Shown here: positions 7,920 to 16,637 of the stretch, piece after piece
How the letters are laid out: each line of letters opens with the position of its first letter
Numbering within the stretch: position 1 is the stretch's first letter
DNA from: an uncultured Clostridia bacterium
GTDB lineage: Bacteria; Bacillota; Clostridia; Oscillospirales; Acutalibacteraceae
Length of the DNA stretch: 64,000 bases
Direction of reading: 5' to 3'
Assembly (NCBI GenBank): GCA_945912145.1
Contig: CAMEBF010000001.1
Span: 248,001 to 312,000 of the forward strand
Notes under the pieces: generated by a model
Told to the model about the DNA's origin: nothing
What the model saw: only the letters and a program-made list of their open reading frames with translations
The model's database searches: none
Translations under genes and position numbers: made by a program

Positions 7920-8573
7920 TCAATCTTTGGCAAGAAGCATGAGAACTTCGTCGGGATTTTTACAGGTGACATTGTCAGGGCGCATGGTAAGATATTTTTG
8001 TGCGCCGGGAATATCCGTAATCGTCCAGACGGATACCAAGAGATTCGCATTATGCGTTTTGCGGATCAGCTTCGGTGTGCAGCCGGCTTTGTTCAGATTC
8101 AGCCCGATCGCGCCGAGCTGTTTCGCTTTTTTGATCATACGGTCAACATACCATGAAAAATGCGCCAGAAAAGCAGAGTAGTTGATGTTGAGATAATAAG
8201 GGATTTTCGGTGCCCCCTGTCTGACGGACGGTACAAAATCCGGGAAAACGCCGGTAAAAAATACCTGATCGAGTACGCCTTTATCATCGGCAAGACGCTG
8301 AAGAAATGGCATATTGCTTGTCTCTTTCAGGTCGAGATTGACCTTTTTATCGGGAAATTGTCGAATGAGATCGAAAGCGTCGGCAAGCAGAACCGCGTTT
8401 TGCTCTTCTTCTTCGGAGAGCTTGTTGTGCGTTAAGATCGGCTCGCCGTCTGCACGGAAGCGGATGTCGATTTCAACAATATCCGCACCCGAAGCAAATC
8501 CCGCCTCGATGGAGGCAAGCGTGTTCGCTTTCGTATTCAGGCAGCCGGTATGTGCCGTAACAGTCGGTTTCAT
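7920..8573 (-). CDS. Glycerophosphodiester phosphodiesterase-like protein with altered motif
   Basis: A 217-residue TIM-barrel protein recognisable as GDPD by VTAHTGCLNTKANTLAS (residues 4-20), GADIVEIDIRF and THNK. True GDPDs hydrolyse glycerophosphodiesters to glycerol-3-phosphate and an alcohol using HRG, EN and E-x-D residues. Here HRG is HTG, PENT is KANT, and the later E-L-K is D-L-K. The metal-binding EID and the second histidine remain. The substrate or activity may therefore differ. I chose the ATG at 8573: AAGGAAG lies 8 bases upstream and the longer frame overlaps the transporter. It follows the GPH transporter after 19 bases, suggesting an operon that imports and cleaves one compound. 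Confidence 0.75.
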   Translation of the reverse strand: MKPTVTAHTGCLNTKANTLASIEAGFASGADIVEIDIRFRADGEPILTHNKLSEEEEQNAVLLADAFDLIRQFPDKKVNLDLKETSNMPFLQRLADDKGVLDQVFFTGVFPDFVPSVRQGAPKIPYYLNINYSAFLAHFSWYVDRMIKKAKQLGAIGLNLNKAGCTPKLIRKTHNANLLVSVWTITDIPGAQKYLTMRPDNVTCKNPDEVLMLLAKD

Positions 8574-8592
8574 GATGAGAACTTCCTTTTGT

Positions 8593-10101
8593 TTATTCGG
8601 GTTTTGTATTGTTTGCAGTAATCTCGGAATAGGTTTCGTGACGGCGTTCGAGGAGTTCATTATACATTTTCTCGCGTTTTTCCTTTGTCAGCGGATAGAG
8701 GAATTTCGGGATAACGGCGAGAATGCCCGTGATCTGGGGAATGCCGGTGCACATCGCAAAGAGCCACCATTTGGTGGAGTCTTTTTGCGTGCCGATCGTC
8801 TTGCCCTGAATGTAGCCGATCTGGCTGAGCATCAGGTTCTGAATGGATCCTCGCAGGATCGTCTGGATTTTGAGGATCAGATCTTTCGCTACGCCGATAG
8901 TCGCTTCCATGCGATAGCCGTTTTTCCATTCACAGTAATCCATCGCTTCGTTGTAGAGCTCCGCTTTGACGACCTTGCGGATGCCGAACGCCCACTTGTC
9001 GAAGAACGCCTGAATGCCGAACATGATGCACATGAAGAGCCTTCTCTTATAATTCCCGTTGATCGAGCCGATAATCCAGAGCAGAATCCACCAAAATCTG
9101 GTGTAGAGGTCTTCACCGACCCAGAGAGCTTTCGAGGAGAATCGGTCACGCATGGGCTTGACAAACGCATAGCTGATACTGCCGATCATGCCTGATGGAA
9201 GATTGAGGATCGTCTGGAGCGTTGCCGAACCGAGCACATCGATAAAGTAGTTCGTCGTGCTCGTGCTGATGCTGAAGCCGCCGAGGAAATCCGACAGCGT
9301 GATGAGCAGAATCGGATAGTTGTTGAAAACGGCGCGCAGTCCCTGTTTGATGCTTGGCTTTTCGAGCGACTGCGGCACGCGTTCACGCGATACGATGAAG
9401 TAATAGAAAGTAAAAATGCAGGATGCGATATTGGTGAACAGACCCATGCCGAGGAATGCGGAACGCAGCTTCCAGGGGACGACATTATTGTTGATCAGGT
9501 CGATCAGTACGCCCATAATGATACCCGGCAGATCTTCTCCCATGTAGCCTGTTAAGAGTTCGGCTAAGGTTATCAAACGGGCTCGGTCGTTCGGGTGCGG
9601 TGTGACGGTCGTCATGTAGCCGGTCTTGGCAATGGAGGTAAAGGTTCCGGCCGTCTCCGTCAGCGCGCTGAATGCGAAGTAAAAGACGAGCTTCGGGATA
9701 TAGGTGCCGACGGTGTTCGGGAATATGTACGGCATAAACCAGTAGAGCGTGCCGATCAAGGTCAGCGGAATCTGGAAGAACAGCATATAGGGACGGAATT
9801 TACCCCAACGCGTTCTCGTTTTATCGACAAGCGTACCGATCAGAGGATCGTTGATGACGTCCCATGCGCCGGTGAAGATGCTGACAAAGGCGTTGATCTT
9901 GAAATCGATTCTGACAACGTCCCAGATAAACCGATCCTTATAGCCGTTGATATTAAAAGCATTGGAAATGTCGTTCAGAAGATAGGCAAAAGTCTCTTTG
10001 TTCCCGACATATCGTCGGTCGTGGACGGCAAATTTGGATATTTCCGCATTGTCCAGAATATAATCCTGTTCATTTGCGGCAGTCGTTTGCTTTTTGCTCA
10101 T
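8593..10101 (-). CDS. GPH-family (MelB-like) sugar:cation symporter
   Basis: A 502-residue inner-membrane MFS transporter with about twelve hydrophobic segments. The glycoside-pentoside-hexuronide signature NDPLIGTLVDKTRTRWGKFRPY lies near residues 83-104, containing the cation-site aspartates known from MelB. The substrate cannot be read from sequence. The N-terminal 50 residues are charged and unusually long for the family. It has a clear sigma-A promoter and is followed by the GDPD-like gene in the same unit. A second, distinct GPH transporter lies at 47137. Confidence 0.88.
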   Translation of the reverse strand: MSKKQTTAANEQDYILDNAEISKFAVHDRRYVGNKETFAYLLNDISNAFNINGYKDRFIWDVVRIDFKINAFVSIFTGAWDVINDPLIGTLVDKTRTRWGKFRPYMLFFQIPLTLIGTLYWFMPYIFPNTVGTYIPKLVFYFAFSALTETAGTFTSIAKTGYMTTVTPHPNDRARLITLAELLTGYMGEDLPGIIMGVLIDLINNNVVPWKLRSAFLGMGLFTNIASCIFTFYYFIVSRERVPQSLEKPSIKQGLRAVFNNYPILLITLSDFLGGFSISTSTTNYFIDVLGSATLQTILNLPSGMIGSISYAFVKPMRDRFSSKALWVGEDLYTRFWWILLWIIGSINGNYKRRLFMCIMFGIQAFFDKWAFGIRKVVKAELYNEAMDYCEWKNGYRMEATIGVAKDLILKIQTILRGSIQNLMLSQIGYIQGKTIGTQKDSTKWWLFAMCTGIPQITGILAVIPKFLYPLTKEKREKMYNELLERRHETYSEITANNTKPE

Positions 10102-10155
10102 AGTGGCTCTCCGTTCCGCCTTTTGAAAAAGGACTCTTGAGATGTCGTTTCTACA

Positions 10156-10184
10156 ATTTTACCATTAAACTCTATTGATGTCAA
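10156..10184 (-). promoter_or_regulatory. Sigma-A promoter of the GPH-GDPD unit
   Basis: On the minus strand TTGACA (10184-10179), 17 bases, TAAAAT (10161-10156). Confidence 0.8.
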
Positions 10185-10200
10185 CTGTGATTTGGGCAGA

Positions 10201-10230
10201 AAAACAAAAAACCGGCAGATGAGTGCCGGT
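10201..10230 (-). terminator. Terminator of prfC
   Basis: A perfect ACCGGCA/TGCCGGT stem, followed on the minus strand by TTTTTTGTTTTT. Confidence 0.88.
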
Positions 10231-10237
10231 TAGCCTT

Positions 10238-11839
10238 TTATTCGAGCGCTTCGAGCTCTTCAAAATCGTCAAGCTCAAGTCCCTTGTTGTGGGAGAGTGC
10301 CCAATCGACGCACCATTGACCTGCAAAAATCAGAAGATCACGACCTTTGACGTCCTGCACCCAGACAGAATTCGTCAGATCGAGGTCTTTCGGTTCGACG
10401 GGAGAAGAGACAATGCGCTTGATGACCTGATAATTGAGATTGCGGCGGCGGAACTTGACACCGTATTCGCTCTCCATGCGGTATTCGAGGACTTCGTATT
10501 GCAGCATGCCGACGACGCCGACGATAACGCGTTCCATGCCGGTATCGGGCAGGAAGAAGATCTGAATGGCACCTTCCTGGGCGATCTGGCTCATGCCCTT
10601 GGCGAACTGTTTACGCTTCATGGAGTCGATCTGCTCGACCTCGGCGAAATGCTCCGGCGCAAAAGTCATGATGCCTTTATACTTGATTTTCATATCCTTG
10701 TCGCAGACCGTGTCGCCGATGGAGAAAATGCCGGGATCGAAAACGCCGATAATGTCGCCGGCATAGGCCTCATTGATGATTTCGCGTTCCTGCGCCATCA
10801 TCTGTTGCGGCTGTGAGAGCTTGAGCATTTTGTTTTCCTGGACATGGAGATATTCTTTTGAACGTTCAAATTTGCCCGAGCAGATGCGCATAAATGCGAT
10901 GCGGTCGCGGTGCGCCTTGTTCATGTTCGCCTGAATCTTAAAGACGAACGCCGAAAAATGCTCGTCGAACGGATCAACAACGCACTCATTTGTTTTGTGC
11001 GAAAGGGGAGCGGTTGTCAGGCGCAGGAAGCTCTGCAAAAACGGCTCAACGCCGAAATTGTTGAGCGCGGAACCGAAAAAGACAGGCGTGAGCTTGCCGC
11101 CGCGGACTTTTTCAATATCAAAATCCGTACTGGCGATGTCGAGCAGCTCGATGTTATCAACCAGTGTCGTGCGCAGCTCTTCGCCGATAAGCTCGTCGAG
11201 CTTGTCCGTGTCCGTCAGCTCGCATTCGATGCCCTCAATTCTTTTGCGTCCGCTGTGAAATTCGTTAAAGGCAAAAATATGGCGTTTTTCACGGTCATAC
11301 ACGCCGCGGAAATTGCTGCCGCAGCTGATCGGCCAGTTCATCGCATAGGTGCCGATGCCGAATTCGGTTTCCAGCTCATCAAGCAGCTCATAAGGGTCGC
11401 GCGCTTCACGATCCATTTTGTTGATAAAGGTAAAGATCGGGATATTCCGCATCGCGCAGACCTTGAAGAGCTTTCGTGTCTGCGGCTCAATACCTTTGGC
11501 GGCGTCGATGACCATGACGGCGCTGTCGGCTGCCATCAGGGTGCGGTAGGTGTCCTCCGAGAAATCCTGATGTCCCGGGGTATCCAGAATGTTGATGCAG
11601 TAGCCGTCATATTCAAACTGTAAAACGGAAGAGGTGATGGAGATGCCGCGCTGCTTCTCGAGATCCATCCAGTCGGAAACGGCGTGCTTGTCGCTGGCTT
11701 TGCCCTTGACGGAGCCGGCGGACTGAATCGCGCCGCCGTAGAGAAGAAATTTTTCTGTCAGCGTGGTCTTACCGGCGTCGGGGTGGGAGATGATCGCAAA
11801 GGTTCTGCGTCTGTTGATTTCACTTTTCAAATCAGCCAT
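10238..11839 (-). CDS. prfC: Peptide chain release factor 3 (RF3)
   Basis: A ribosomal GTPase that recycles RF1/RF2 after termination. The 533 residues give the full RF3 architecture: G1 SHPDAGKTT (18-26), switch-I KQRGISITSS, G3 DTPGHQDFSEDTYRTL, G4 NKMD, then domain II and the RF3 C-terminal domain. Close relatives are EF-G and the tetracycline-resistance ribosomal protection proteins, but SDWMDLEKQRGISITSSVLQ-type residues and the length favour RF3. It has its own sigma-A promoter and a strong terminator and is monocistronic. Confidence 0.95.
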   Translation of the reverse strand: MADLKSEINRRRTFAIISHPDAGKTTLTEKFLLYGGAIQSAGSVKGKASDKHAVSDWMDLEKQRGISITSSVLQFEYDGYCINILDTPGHQDFSEDTYRTLMAADSAVMVIDAAKGIEPQTRKLFKVCAMRNIPIFTFINKMDREARDPYELLDELETEFGIGTYAMNWPISCGSNFRGVYDREKRHIFAFNEFHSGRKRIEGIECELTDTDKLDELIGEELRTTLVDNIELLDIASTDFDIEKVRGGKLTPVFFGSALNNFGVEPFLQSFLRLTTAPLSHKTNECVVDPFDEHFSAFVFKIQANMNKAHRDRIAFMRICSGKFERSKEYLHVQENKMLKLSQPQQMMAQEREIINEAYAGDIIGVFDPGIFSIGDTVCDKDMKIKYKGIMTFAPEHFAEVEQIDSMKRKQFAKGMSQIAQEGAIQIFFLPDTGMERVIVGVVGMLQYEVLEYRMESEYGVKFRRRNLNYQVIKRIVSSPVEPKDLDLTNSVWVQDVKGRDLLIFAGQWCVDWALSHNKGLELDDFEELEALE

Positions 11840-11885
11840 AAGGTACCTCTCAAAATTAGTTAAAAATTCTTACATACAATCCTAA

Positions 11886-11914
11886 ATTTTACCACAGGTA
11901 CGAAAAAAAATCAA
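11886..11914 (-). promoter_or_regulatory. Sigma-A promoter of prfC
   Basis: On the minus strand TTGATT (11914-11909), 17 bases, TAAAAT (11891-11886). Confidence 0.75.
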
Positions 11915-11967
11915 GATTCTTCCCCGATTATTCCGAAAAATACAGAAAGAAATCCCGTGGAAGCATA

Positions 11968-11996
11968 TTGCAATCCGATTGCTCTTAGACTATAAT
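11968..11996 (+). promoter_or_regulatory. Sigma-A promoter of the PAP2 gene
   Basis: TTGCAA (11968-11973), 17 bases, TATAAT (11991-11996). An in-frame ATG at 11995 overlaps the -10 and so cannot be the start. Confidence 0.85.
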
Positions 11997-12051
11997 GAAG
12001 AAAACTGAAGGATCAGTTACCTCTCAAACAGAGGGATCGGGGGTATTCTTG

Positions 12052-12714
12052 ATGAAAAAATCAAAACAGTACGGAATTGTAACAGGGATTTTGTTTATTC
12101 TCTTTACGCTATTTACGCTTGTTGTCAAAAGGATCGACGTGCAGGCGATCGGACCGATGAACGCAAAGGTCGGACTGGCAACGCTCAATCAGGCGGCGGC
12201 ATCCTTTTTCGGCGTCCATGAAATCTGGTATACGATCACCGATTATTTAGGCTATCTCGCGCTTGCCGTCGCGTTCGGTTTTGCGCTTTGCGGGCTCGTT
12301 CAGCTCATCAAAAGAAAAAGTCTGTGGAAAGTTGATTCTGCGATTCTCTCACTTGCAGGACTCTATATTCTCGTTGTCGCGTTCTATGTCTTTTTCGAGA
12401 TCGTGATTGTCAATTACCGTCCCGTTCTGATGGAAGGCGTTTTGGAGGCATCCTATCCGTCTTCCCATACGATGCTTGTCGTCGCGATCATGGCGTCTGC
12501 GCCGATCGCGCTTAAACGCCTAATTGGACAGGATAAAGCCGCTGTCAGAATTGCGCAGCTTGTTGCGGCAATAGTAATTGTTGTGACCGTGGTCGGACGG
12601 CTTCTTTCAGGCGTCCACTGGCTGACGGATATCATCGGCGGCGTTCTGCTTGCTGCGGCGATCGTGATGCTCTATGTCTCGATTCTTTCGTGGCTCGAAA
12701 GCGAAAAGGCCTAA
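12052..12714 (+). CDS. PAP2-family membrane phosphatase
   Basis: A 220-residue integral membrane protein with five or six hydrophobic segments. The three PAP2 motifs are visible: RP in VNYRPVLMEG, SYPSSHTM (the PSGH variant) and GRLLSGVHWLTDIIGG, which carries the catalytic histidine pair and arginine. Members dephosphorylate phosphatidic acid, undecaprenyl pyrophosphate or phosphatidylglycerophosphate at the outer membrane face; undecaprenyl-PP recycling is a fair guess only. The start at 12052 is preceded by GGGGG 8 bases upstream. The methyltransferase gene follows after 38 bases, probably in the same transcript. Confidence 0.87.
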   Translation: MKKSKQYGIVTGILFILFTLFTLVVKRIDVQAIGPMNAKVGLATLNQAAASFFGVHEIWYTITDYLGYLALAVAFGFALCGLVQLIKRKSLWKVDSAILSLAGLYILVVAFYVFFEIVIVNYRPVLMEGVLEASYPSSHTMLVVAIMASAPIALKRLIGQDKAAVRIAQLVAAIVIVVTVVGRLLSGVHWLTDIIGGVLLAAAIVMLYVSILSWLESEKA

Positions 12715-12752
12715 TACGTCGGAAAAAGGAAAAATGAAACAGAGGTGGTACA

Positions 12753-13520
12753 ATGGAATGGGATTCCGAAGTCTATAAACGATTTGAGAAAGAGCGCACA
12801 CAGCCGGCTCTTGATCTGGCTGCGAAAATTTCGCTTACGGAACCGAAGCAGATTCTCGATATCGGCTGCGGACCGGGAAACAGCACAAGGGTGTTGGCAG
12901 ATCGTTTTCCCGCGGCGCGCGTAATCGGTGCGGATTCCTCACCTGAGATGATCCGCAAAGCGAAAGAAGATCACCCTGATCTCGACTTTATTCTCTTTGA
13001 CGCGTCGCGTGATTTTGACACACTGAACGAAGAATTCGATGTGGTTTTCTCCAACGCCTGCATTCAATGGATTCCGCACCATGTCGAACTTCTGAAGAAT
13101 ATGATGAGCGTCCTGCGGAAAAACGGTGTGCTCGCCGTGCAGACACCGATGAACTACCGGGAACCGATTCACTGGATCATTCAGGAGCTTATAAAAACTG
13201 AAAAATGGAGCGGAAAATTCAACTCACCGAGCATTTTTCACAATCTGACGCAAGGCGAGTATTTCGATATTCTGTCGAAGCTTTCACGGGACTTTACTCT
13301 ATGGGAGACGGTCTACTGCCACAGAATGCCGTCGCATCAGAGTATCATTGACTGGTACAAGGGAACCGGGCTGCGTCCTTATTTGTCTGTGTTGTCTCCC
13401 GATGACGCAAATGAATTTGAAGCGGACGTTTTGCGGGAAGTCAGAAAAGCCTATCCGGTTCAGAAAAACGGTGAGATCATTTTTCGTTTTCCACGTTTTT
13501 TCTTTACGGCTATCAAGTAA
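12753..13520 (+). CDS. SAM-dependent methyltransferase, trans-aconitate methyltransferase-like
   Basis: A 255-residue class I methyltransferase. The SAM-binding motif I ILDIGCGPGNSTRVLADRFP is near residues 34-53, an acidic GADSS ends strand 2, and FDVVFSNACIQWIPHH (about 94-109) is typical of the Tam/Methyltransf_11 group. Tam in Escherichia coli methylates trans-aconitate, a by-product of the aconitase reaction; this genome also carries aconitase. The substrate here is inferred from the family only. AGAGGTGG lies before the ATG. A bidirectional terminator follows. Confidence 0.8.
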   Translation: MEWDSEVYKRFEKERTQPALDLAAKISLTEPKQILDIGCGPGNSTRVLADRFPAARVIGADSSPEMIRKAKEDHPDLDFILFDASRDFDTLNEEFDVVFSNACIQWIPHHVELLKNMMSVLRKNGVLAVQTPMNYREPIHWIIQELIKTEKWSGKFNSPSIFHNLTQGEYFDILSKLSRDFTLWETVYCHRMPSHQSIIDWYKGTGLRPYLSVLSPDDANEFEADVLREVRKAYPVQKNGEIIFRFPRFFFTAIK

Positions 13521-13536
13521 ATCAGGAATCAAAATA

Positions 13537-13572
13537 AGAGCTGCCCGGACAGGACAGCTCTGTTGTTTTTGT
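13537..13572. terminator. Bidirectional terminator between the methyltransferase and the Ca-ATPase
   Basis: Stem AGAGCTG(C)CC with GG(A)CAGCTCT, then GTTGTTTTTG on plus; A-rich on the other side. Confidence 0.75.
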
Positions 13573-13581
13573 TGGCTATGC

Positions 13582-16281
13582 TCAGGCTTTTTTCTTGTGC
13601 GCAAGCCGCTGGAACGCTTTGACAATTTCCACGATGGGAATGATACTGAACGCCAGACCGAGCGCGACAAAATAATGCTGGGCGTCGAGGTTTATGAAGT
13701 CAAACGCATCGGCAAGGAACCCAACCTCGATAACGACTGTCGTCATGATAAGAGACGCAACCATGGAACCGAGAAGCGGGATGTTGACGCTGCCTTTGAG
13801 CGTCATGGCAACGACGGAGCCTCTCTGCGAACGCATATTGAGCGAATGGAAGATTTCGCACATAGACATGGTCAGGAATGCCATGGTTGTACCGGTCAGT
13901 GCTCTTGTATGCAGACTCGGATTGCTGAGGCTGATGCCGGTGAAGAGCCATTCGGAGGAGGGAAGTCCCCAGTTGACGCCGATGAAGTAGGCACCGAGCG
14001 TCAGCAGTGTAACAAGGACGCCCTGATACAGGCAGTCGATCCCCAATCCGCCTGAGAAAACACCGGCGGACGCACTGCGGGGTTTTCTCTTCATGATGTC
14101 GCTTTCGGGTTTTTCAACACCGAGTGCGAGAGCGGGGAAGCAGTCCGTTACCAGATTGATCCAAAGCAGATGCGGCGCTTCGAGAATCGTAAAGCCTAAA
14201 AGCGTTGCAAAGAAGATCGAAAGCACTTCGGACAGATTCGAGCCGAGCAGGAACTGGATCGCCTTGCGGATATTGTCGTAGATGCGGCGGCCTTCGCCGA
14301 CAGCGTGGACGATGGTCGCAAAGTTATCGTCCGCCAGAACCATATCGGCAACGTTCTTCGTGACGTCCGTTCCCGTGATACCCATGCCGACACCGATATC
14401 GGCACTCTTGATGGACGGTGCGTCGTTGACGCCGTCGCCGGTCATCGCGGTGACATAGCCTTTTTTCTTCCATGCGTTGACGATTCTCGTCTTGTGTTCG
14501 GGCTGAACACGGGCATAGACGAAGGTCTGCGTTACTTGTTTGTCAAATTCTTCATCGGAAAGCTTTTCGAGGTCTGCGCCAGTCATGGCGTTCTTTTCGT
14601 CCTCGATGATGCCGAGCTCTTTTGCGATGGCGACAGCGGTATCCTTGTGGTCGCCTGTGATCATAATCGGAATAATACCCGCGCCGCGGCATTCGTTGAT
14701 TGCTGCTTTGACTTCGGGACGTACCGGATCGATCATGCCGGCAAGACCGACAAAGACAAGATCCTGTTCGAGCACATCCGGCTCATAGGAAGCGGGCGCT
14801 TCGGGATATTTTTTCATCGCGCAGGCGAGGACACGGAGTGCCTTGTCCGCCATGCGTTTGTTTTCGGATTCGATTTTCGCTCTGACTTCGGGCGTCATCG
14901 GGACAACTTTGCCCTCATACTGGGCGTATTTGCAGCGGCCGATGACAATGTCGGGCGCGCCTTTTGTGAACTGTACGACGCCGTTTTCCGTTTTGTGAAC
15001 GGTAGACATCATCTTTCTGCCGGAGTCAAACGGTGCTTCACCGATACGCGGCATTTTCGCCATGAGGTCGTTCTTATTCAGACCTAACTTGAGCGCAAAA
15101 TTGACAAGCGCGGCTTCGGTCGGCTCTCCCGTAACAGAGCCGTCGCCGTTGACAGCAACATCCGTGCACAGGGACATCATGGTGGCAAGATTCTTTTCAT
15201 CTAAGCAGTAGGAATCGACAACGGTCATCACGTTTTGTGTGAGCGTGCCGGTCTTATCGGAGCAGATGATCTGCGCGCAGCCGAGTGTTTCAACGGCGGT
15301 CAGCTTGCGGATAATGGCGTTTTTCTTCGACATTGTGGTAACGCCCATCGAAAGTACGATGGTCACAACGGCTGCCAGACCTTCGGGAATGGCGGCGACG
15401 GCAAGCGATACCGCAACCATGAAGAAGTTGAGCACGAGTTCAAAATTGACTCCCTGTCCGCTGATAAGATTCTTGACGATCTGGAAGGCGAAGATGAAAA
15501 CACAGATGCCGAGAACGATGAAGGTCAGCACCTTGCTGAGCTGATTGAGCTTTTTCTGAAGCGGTGTTTCGCCGTCTTCGGCAGAAGCGATAGCGTCAGC
15601 GATTTTACCCATTTCGGTATCCATACCCGTCGCGACAACAACAGCCTTACCGCGTCCGTAAACGAGCGTGCTGCCCATGTACGCCATATTTTTGCGGTCG
15701 CCCAGAGGTACGGCTTCTTCCTTTTTGCCGTTGATGACTTCGAGCATTTTCGTGACAGGAACCGATTCTCCGGTGAGCGCGGCTTCTTCGATTTTCATGC
15801 TTGCGCATTCGATAATACGGCAGTCTGCGGGAATCGAGTCGCCGGCTTCAAGCACGATCACATCGCCGACGACGAGGTCTTCACTCTTGACAGAAACGAC
15901 ATTGCCGTCCCGCAGCGTTTTTGTTGTTGCGGCGGACATCTCCTGCAGCGCCTCGATGGCTTTTTCGGCCTTGCTCTCCTGATAGACGCCGAGAATGGCG
16001 TTGACCAGTACGACGAAGAGAATGATCAGCACGTCGGAGGGAAATTCGTGTTCGACAATCGCAAGTACGGCGGAAATCGCGGCGGCAGCCAGCAGAATGA
16101 TGATCATCGGATCGGTAAGCTGCGCAAAGAAACGCTTAAGCAGGGAATCCTTCGGCGCCTGCTTGAGCTTGTTCTTGCCGTTTTCTTCGAGCCTTTTTTC
16201 CGCTTCGGCAGAGGTCAGACCGTTTGCGGAGCTTTTGACTTCGTTCAGAACGGTATCGACTTCTTCTCTGTAGAAATTCAT
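13582..16281 (-). CDS. P-type Ca2+ (or Ca2+/Mn2+) transporting ATPase
   Basis: An 899-residue type IIA P-type ATPase in the cytoplasmic membrane. Seen are the actuator TGES (170-173), PEGL in TM4 (299-302), the phosphorylation motif CSDKTGTLTQ with D342, the P-domain GDGVNDAPS, and the C-terminal cation ATPase domain. Family members export Ca2+ or Mn2+. AAGGAAG lies 8 bases before the ATG. Upstream is a leader with a probable yybP-ykoY (Mn2+) aptamer and a terminator. If that is right, transcription is switched on by excess Mn2+ and the pump would export Mn2+, as reported for YoaB/MgtA-type pumps of lactic acid bacteria. Substrate specificity is inferred. Confidence 0.93.
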   Translation of the reverse strand: MNFYREEVDTVLNEVKSSANGLTSAEAEKRLEENGKNKLKQAPKDSLLKRFFAQLTDPMIIILLAAAAISAVLAIVEHEFPSDVLIILFVVLVNAILGVYQESKAEKAIEALQEMSAATTKTLRDGNVVSVKSEDLVVGDVIVLEAGDSIPADCRIIECASMKIEEAALTGESVPVTKMLEVINGKKEEAVPLGDRKNMAYMGSTLVYGRGKAVVVATGMDTEMGKIADAIASAEDGETPLQKKLNQLSKVLTFIVLGICVFIFAFQIVKNLISGQGVNFELVLNFFMVAVSLAVAAIPEGLAAVVTIVLSMGVTTMSKKNAIIRKLTAVETLGCAQIICSDKTGTLTQNVMTVVDSYCLDEKNLATMMSLCTDVAVNGDGSVTGEPTEAALVNFALKLGLNKNDLMAKMPRIGEAPFDSGRKMMSTVHKTENGVVQFTKGAPDIVIGRCKYAQYEGKVVPMTPEVRAKIESENKRMADKALRVLACAMKKYPEAPASYEPDVLEQDLVFVGLAGMIDPVRPEVKAAINECRGAGIIPIMITGDHKDTAVAIAKELGIIEDEKNAMTGADLEKLSDEEFDKQVTQTFVYARVQPEHKTRIVNAWKKKGYVTAMTGDGVNDAPSIKSADIGVGMGITGTDVTKNVADMVLADDNFATIVHAVGEGRRIYDNIRKAIQFLLGSNLSEVLSIFFATLLGFTILEAPHLLWINLVTDCFPALALGVEKPESDIMKRKPRSASAGVFSGGLGIDCLYQGVLVTLLTLGAYFIGVNWGLPSSEWLFTGISLSNPSLHTRALTGTTMAFLTMSMCEIFHSLNMRSQRGSVVAMTLKGSVNIPLLGSMVASLIMTTVVIEVGFLADAFDFINLDAQHYFVALGLAFSIIPIVEIVKAFQRLAHKKKA

Positions 16282-16344
16282 AGACTTCTTCCTTTCTTTT
16301 CTCTGATTTTACAGGCCCCGTGAACAGACATTGTCAACGGGATT

Positions 16345-16383
16345 AAAAAAACGCGTACAGAATCCATTCAGAAACTGTACACG
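16345..16383 (-). terminator. Leader terminator (expression platform) of the Ca/Mn-ATPase gene
   Basis: On the minus strand CGTGTACAG pairs with CTGTACGCG, followed by seven T. It lies between the aptamer and the gene, so must be conditionally read through. Confidence 0.8.
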
Positions 16384-16389
16384 AGTCTG

Positions 16390-16486
16390 GTTTTTTAATT
16401 CATGCCAAGCAAAAACTGCTATGATGTTGACGATGACACACAATCATTGTGCAAACTACTCCCTCATGGGTGCCTGTTCAATTGTC
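16390..16486 (-). ncRNA. Probable yybP-ykoY (Mn2+-sensing) riboswitch aptamer
   Basis: Transcribed toward the P-type ATPase. It contains GGGAGTAG (complement of 16456-16463), a local hairpin formed by CACAA/TTGTG, then CATCGTCAAC (complement of 16426-16435), CATAGCA and a closing GCTTGG element that can pair with CAGGCA near the 5' end. GGGGAGUAG and the CGUCA element are the hallmarks of the yybP-ykoY class, which binds Mn2+ and commonly precedes P-type ATPase genes. The second internal arm is shorter than in the classic examples. A downstream terminator fits the on-switch logic. I could not fold it. Confidence 0.6.
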
Positions 16487-16492
16487 GCCATT

Positions 16493-16521
16493 ATAATACC
16501 ATAATTTGATGCAAAAGTCAA
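16493..16521 (-). promoter_or_regulatory. Sigma-A promoter of the riboswitch-ATPase transcript
   Basis: On the minus strand TTGACT (16521-16516), 17 bases, TATTAT (16498-16493). The RNA would start just before the aptamer. Confidence 0.8.
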
Positions 16522-16571
16522 GAAAATTTTTTCGCCTTTTCAGAATTTTGCATAATTCATATTTTTACATA

Positions 16572-16600
16572 TTTACAAACCGTGATTTTTTTTATATAAT
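16572..16600 (+). promoter_or_regulatory. Sigma-A promoter of ttcA
   Basis: TTTACA (16572-16577), 17 bases, TATAAT (16595-16600). Confidence 0.75.
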
Positions 16601-16637
16601 AAAGTCCGGACTTACAGACATTCCGGAAGGCGATACC

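Noticed and set aside
15235..16323. Long open frame opposite the P-type ATPase
   Set aside because: It is a shadow of the ATPase gene, with biased composition and no start context.
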